Below are positions 4,996 through 6,029 of a stretch of 6,029 bases of DNA, piece by piece (positions within the stretch are counted from its first letter, which is position 1; the number at the start of each line of letters is the position of its first letter). The stretch lies in NCBI GenBank assembly GCA_050330195.1, contig JBHJOB010000075.1:1-6029 (forward strand). Reading direction: 5' to 3'. The notes below the pieces were generated by a model, which saw only the letters and a list, made by a program, of their open reading frames with translations, ran no database searches and had not been told where the DNA came from. Source of the stretch: JAHQVI01 sp050330195. Lineage in GTDB: Bacteria; Pseudomonadota; Alphaproteobacteria; Rhizobiales; Rhodomicrobiaceae. The position numbers and the translations under genes are program-made.

Positions 4996-5844
4996 ATGGA
5001 GTTGCATGTTTTCGGCATCGTCCTTGTTGCGGCACTCTTTCATGCTGCGTGGAACGCGTTCGTCAAAATAGATGGAGACCGAACGCTGTTCATGGCGGTT
5101 CTGATGACTGCCAGCGGCATTGCAGCGCTTTGCGCTACTCCCTTCTTGCCGCTCCCACGGCTCGAAGTCTGGCCGTATATTGCACTTTCCGTTCTGCTGC
5201 ATGTTGGCTACTCGACTTGCCTCATTTTCGCATACCGATATGGGGATCTGAGCCATGTCTATCCGCTGGCGCGCGGTTCGGCTCCGTTGATCGTGGCTAT
5301 GGCGTCCGTCATGGTGTTTGATGAAGTGCTGAGCCAAGCCGCGTGGTTTGCGGTGCTTCTGATGGCCTGCGGGATCATGAGCCTTTCCTTCACGCGCAAA
5401 GAGCAAAATCTGAAGGATCCCAAGGCTGTTCTGTTTGCGCTGGTAACGGGAATCTTCATCGCGAATTACACGCTGACCGATGCGGCCGGAGCACGCCTTG
5501 CGGGCAATGCGCACAGCTATGCGGCATGGATGCTTGGTTTGGAGTGGATTCCGTTTGCCGCGTTCGTACTGTGGCAAAGACGAACAAGGGTCGTTCAGCA
5601 GGCAAGGAGCGTCTGGCGTCTGGCCGTGCCCATGGGTTTGTTGAGCCTGGCGGCATATTGGGCGGTAATCTGGGCGATGACCGTTGCCCCGGCCTCTCTT
5701 GTGGCGGCGCTCAGGGAAAGCAGCATCGTTTTTGCGCTGCTATTCGGGGTGCTTTTTCTCAATGAGCGACTCTCACTGGTTCGGCTTGCTGCGACCTTCA
5801 CCACCATTTTCGGAGCGGCGCTGCTCAAGTTTAGCCGTCCGTAG
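4996..5844 (+). CDS. DMT superfamily permease, EamA type
   Basis: Drug/metabolite transporters of this type are inner-membrane carriers, usually exporters of amino acids or small metabolites. The 282-residue product is the normal length and has ten hydrophobic segments: about 4-23, 30-50, 58-79, 91-109, 114-132, 143-163, 173-193, 208-228, 231-255 and 262-279. The two-fold EamA repeat is visible. YPLARGSAPLIVAMASVMVF-DE (89-110) in the first half matches APASLVAALRESSIVFALLF followed by NERLS in the second half, each ending in the conserved acidic/E residue before the next helix. FHAAWNAFVK (15-24) is typical of the first helix. The ribosome binding site is weak and no closer start is better. 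It lies downstream of the dioxygenase and the small ORF in the same direction, so a role in moving the dioxygenase's substrate or product is plausible but unproven. The frame is intact. Confidence 0.9.
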   Translation: MELHVFGIVLVAALFHAAWNAFVKIDGDRTLFMAVLMTASGIAALCATPFLPLPRLEVWPYIALSVLLHVGYSTCLIFAYRYGDLSHVYPLARGSAPLIVAMASVMVFDEVLSQAAWFAVLLMACGIMSLSFTRKEQNLKDPKAVLFALVTGIFIANYTLTDAAGARLAGNAHSYAAWMLGLEWIPFAAFVLWQRRTRVVQQARSVWRLAVPMGLLSLAAYWAVIWAMTVAPASLVAALRESSIVFALLFGVLFLNERLSLVRLAATFTTIFGAALLKFSRP

Positions 5845-5903
5845 CCGCCAATGCAAATTAGTGACTTATCACTCAACTCTTGTCACTTTCTGCACGGAAT
5901 CGC

Positions 5904-6029
5904 TCAAGCGAGCGCAGGAATGATGGCGTATTCGGTGATCTGGGACGCGGCGGCAATGACGGCTCGTCCGGCGCGGGTGAGGCAGTAGCGGTAGGTTCGG
6001 GCGGCGCGTTTAATCAGGCCGAGATGGCG
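5904..6029 (-). CDS. C-terminal end of an unidentified protein, winged-helix-like
   Basis: 41 residues and a TGA stop are visible; the 5' part lies beyond the right edge. The sequence reads HLGLIKRAARTYRYCLTRAG and then RAVIAAASQITEYAIIPALA. The pattern HLGLI-(K/R)R-x-YRY-x-LT-x-x-G followed by a helix resembles the last recognition helix and wing of winged-helix domains seen in some regulators and in proteins carried by mobile elements. It converges on the permease gene with a 59-bp gap, which holds a small AGTGA-CTTA-TCACT palindrome (5860-5873) but no T-rich terminator. The product cannot be named from this fragment. Confidence 0.6.
   Translation of the reverse strand, partial: RHLGLIKRAARTYRYCLTRAGRAVIAAASQITEYAIIPALA

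Overview
The window reads as accessory, rearranged DNA from an alphaproteobacterium, most likely of the Rhizobiales. The reasons are its high GC content with GC-rich third codon positions, a group II intron-encoded protein of a type common in proteobacteria, and the mix of a FAN1-type nuclease, a GntR/FCD regulator piece, an EctD-like dioxygenase and a DMT transporter. The taxonomic call is inference. No rRNA, tRNA or CRISPR array was seen.

Left part (1-3056, minus strand). A group II intron enters from the left edge and its 5' end lies at about 1277. It encodes a reverse transcriptase/maturase that starts at 919 and runs off the left edge just after the YADD catalytic motif. The intron sits inside the 3' part of a FAN1/VRR-NUC nuclease gene that begins at 2913. 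The last six exon bases (1283-1278, TTCGGA) pair perfectly with an intron-internal hexamer (1094-1089, TCCGAA). This is a credible IBS1-EBS1 pair and supports the junction. The FAN1 frame runs 19 codons into the intron before stopping, so the unspliced product has a foreign tail. Upstream of FAN1, and overlapping its start codon by ATGA, lies the 3' end (48 codons) of another gene whose 5' part is missing.

Middle (3057-3475). No convincing gene. It holds a rho-independent-like terminator and three tightly packed hairpins, one with a perfect 8-bp stem and a GCAA tetraloop. It is bounded on both sides by genes that have lost their 5' ends: the 48-codon piece on the left and a GntR/FCD C-terminus on the right. 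This looks like a scar from an insertion, deletion or recombination.

Right part (3476-6029). The regulator remnant is followed 39 bp later by an intact, well-initiated phytanoyl-CoA dioxygenase family gene (Fe(II)/2-oxoglutarate, EctD-like). Next comes a 42-codon small ORF with a strong ribosome binding site, then a 10-helix DMT/EamA permease. The window ends in the C-terminus of a convergent minus-strand gene with a winged-helix look. The regulator, oxygenase and transporter probably once formed a metabolite-handling cassette: the oxygenase hydroxylates a small polar molecule and the permease moves substrate or product. The regulator now lacks its DNA-binding half.
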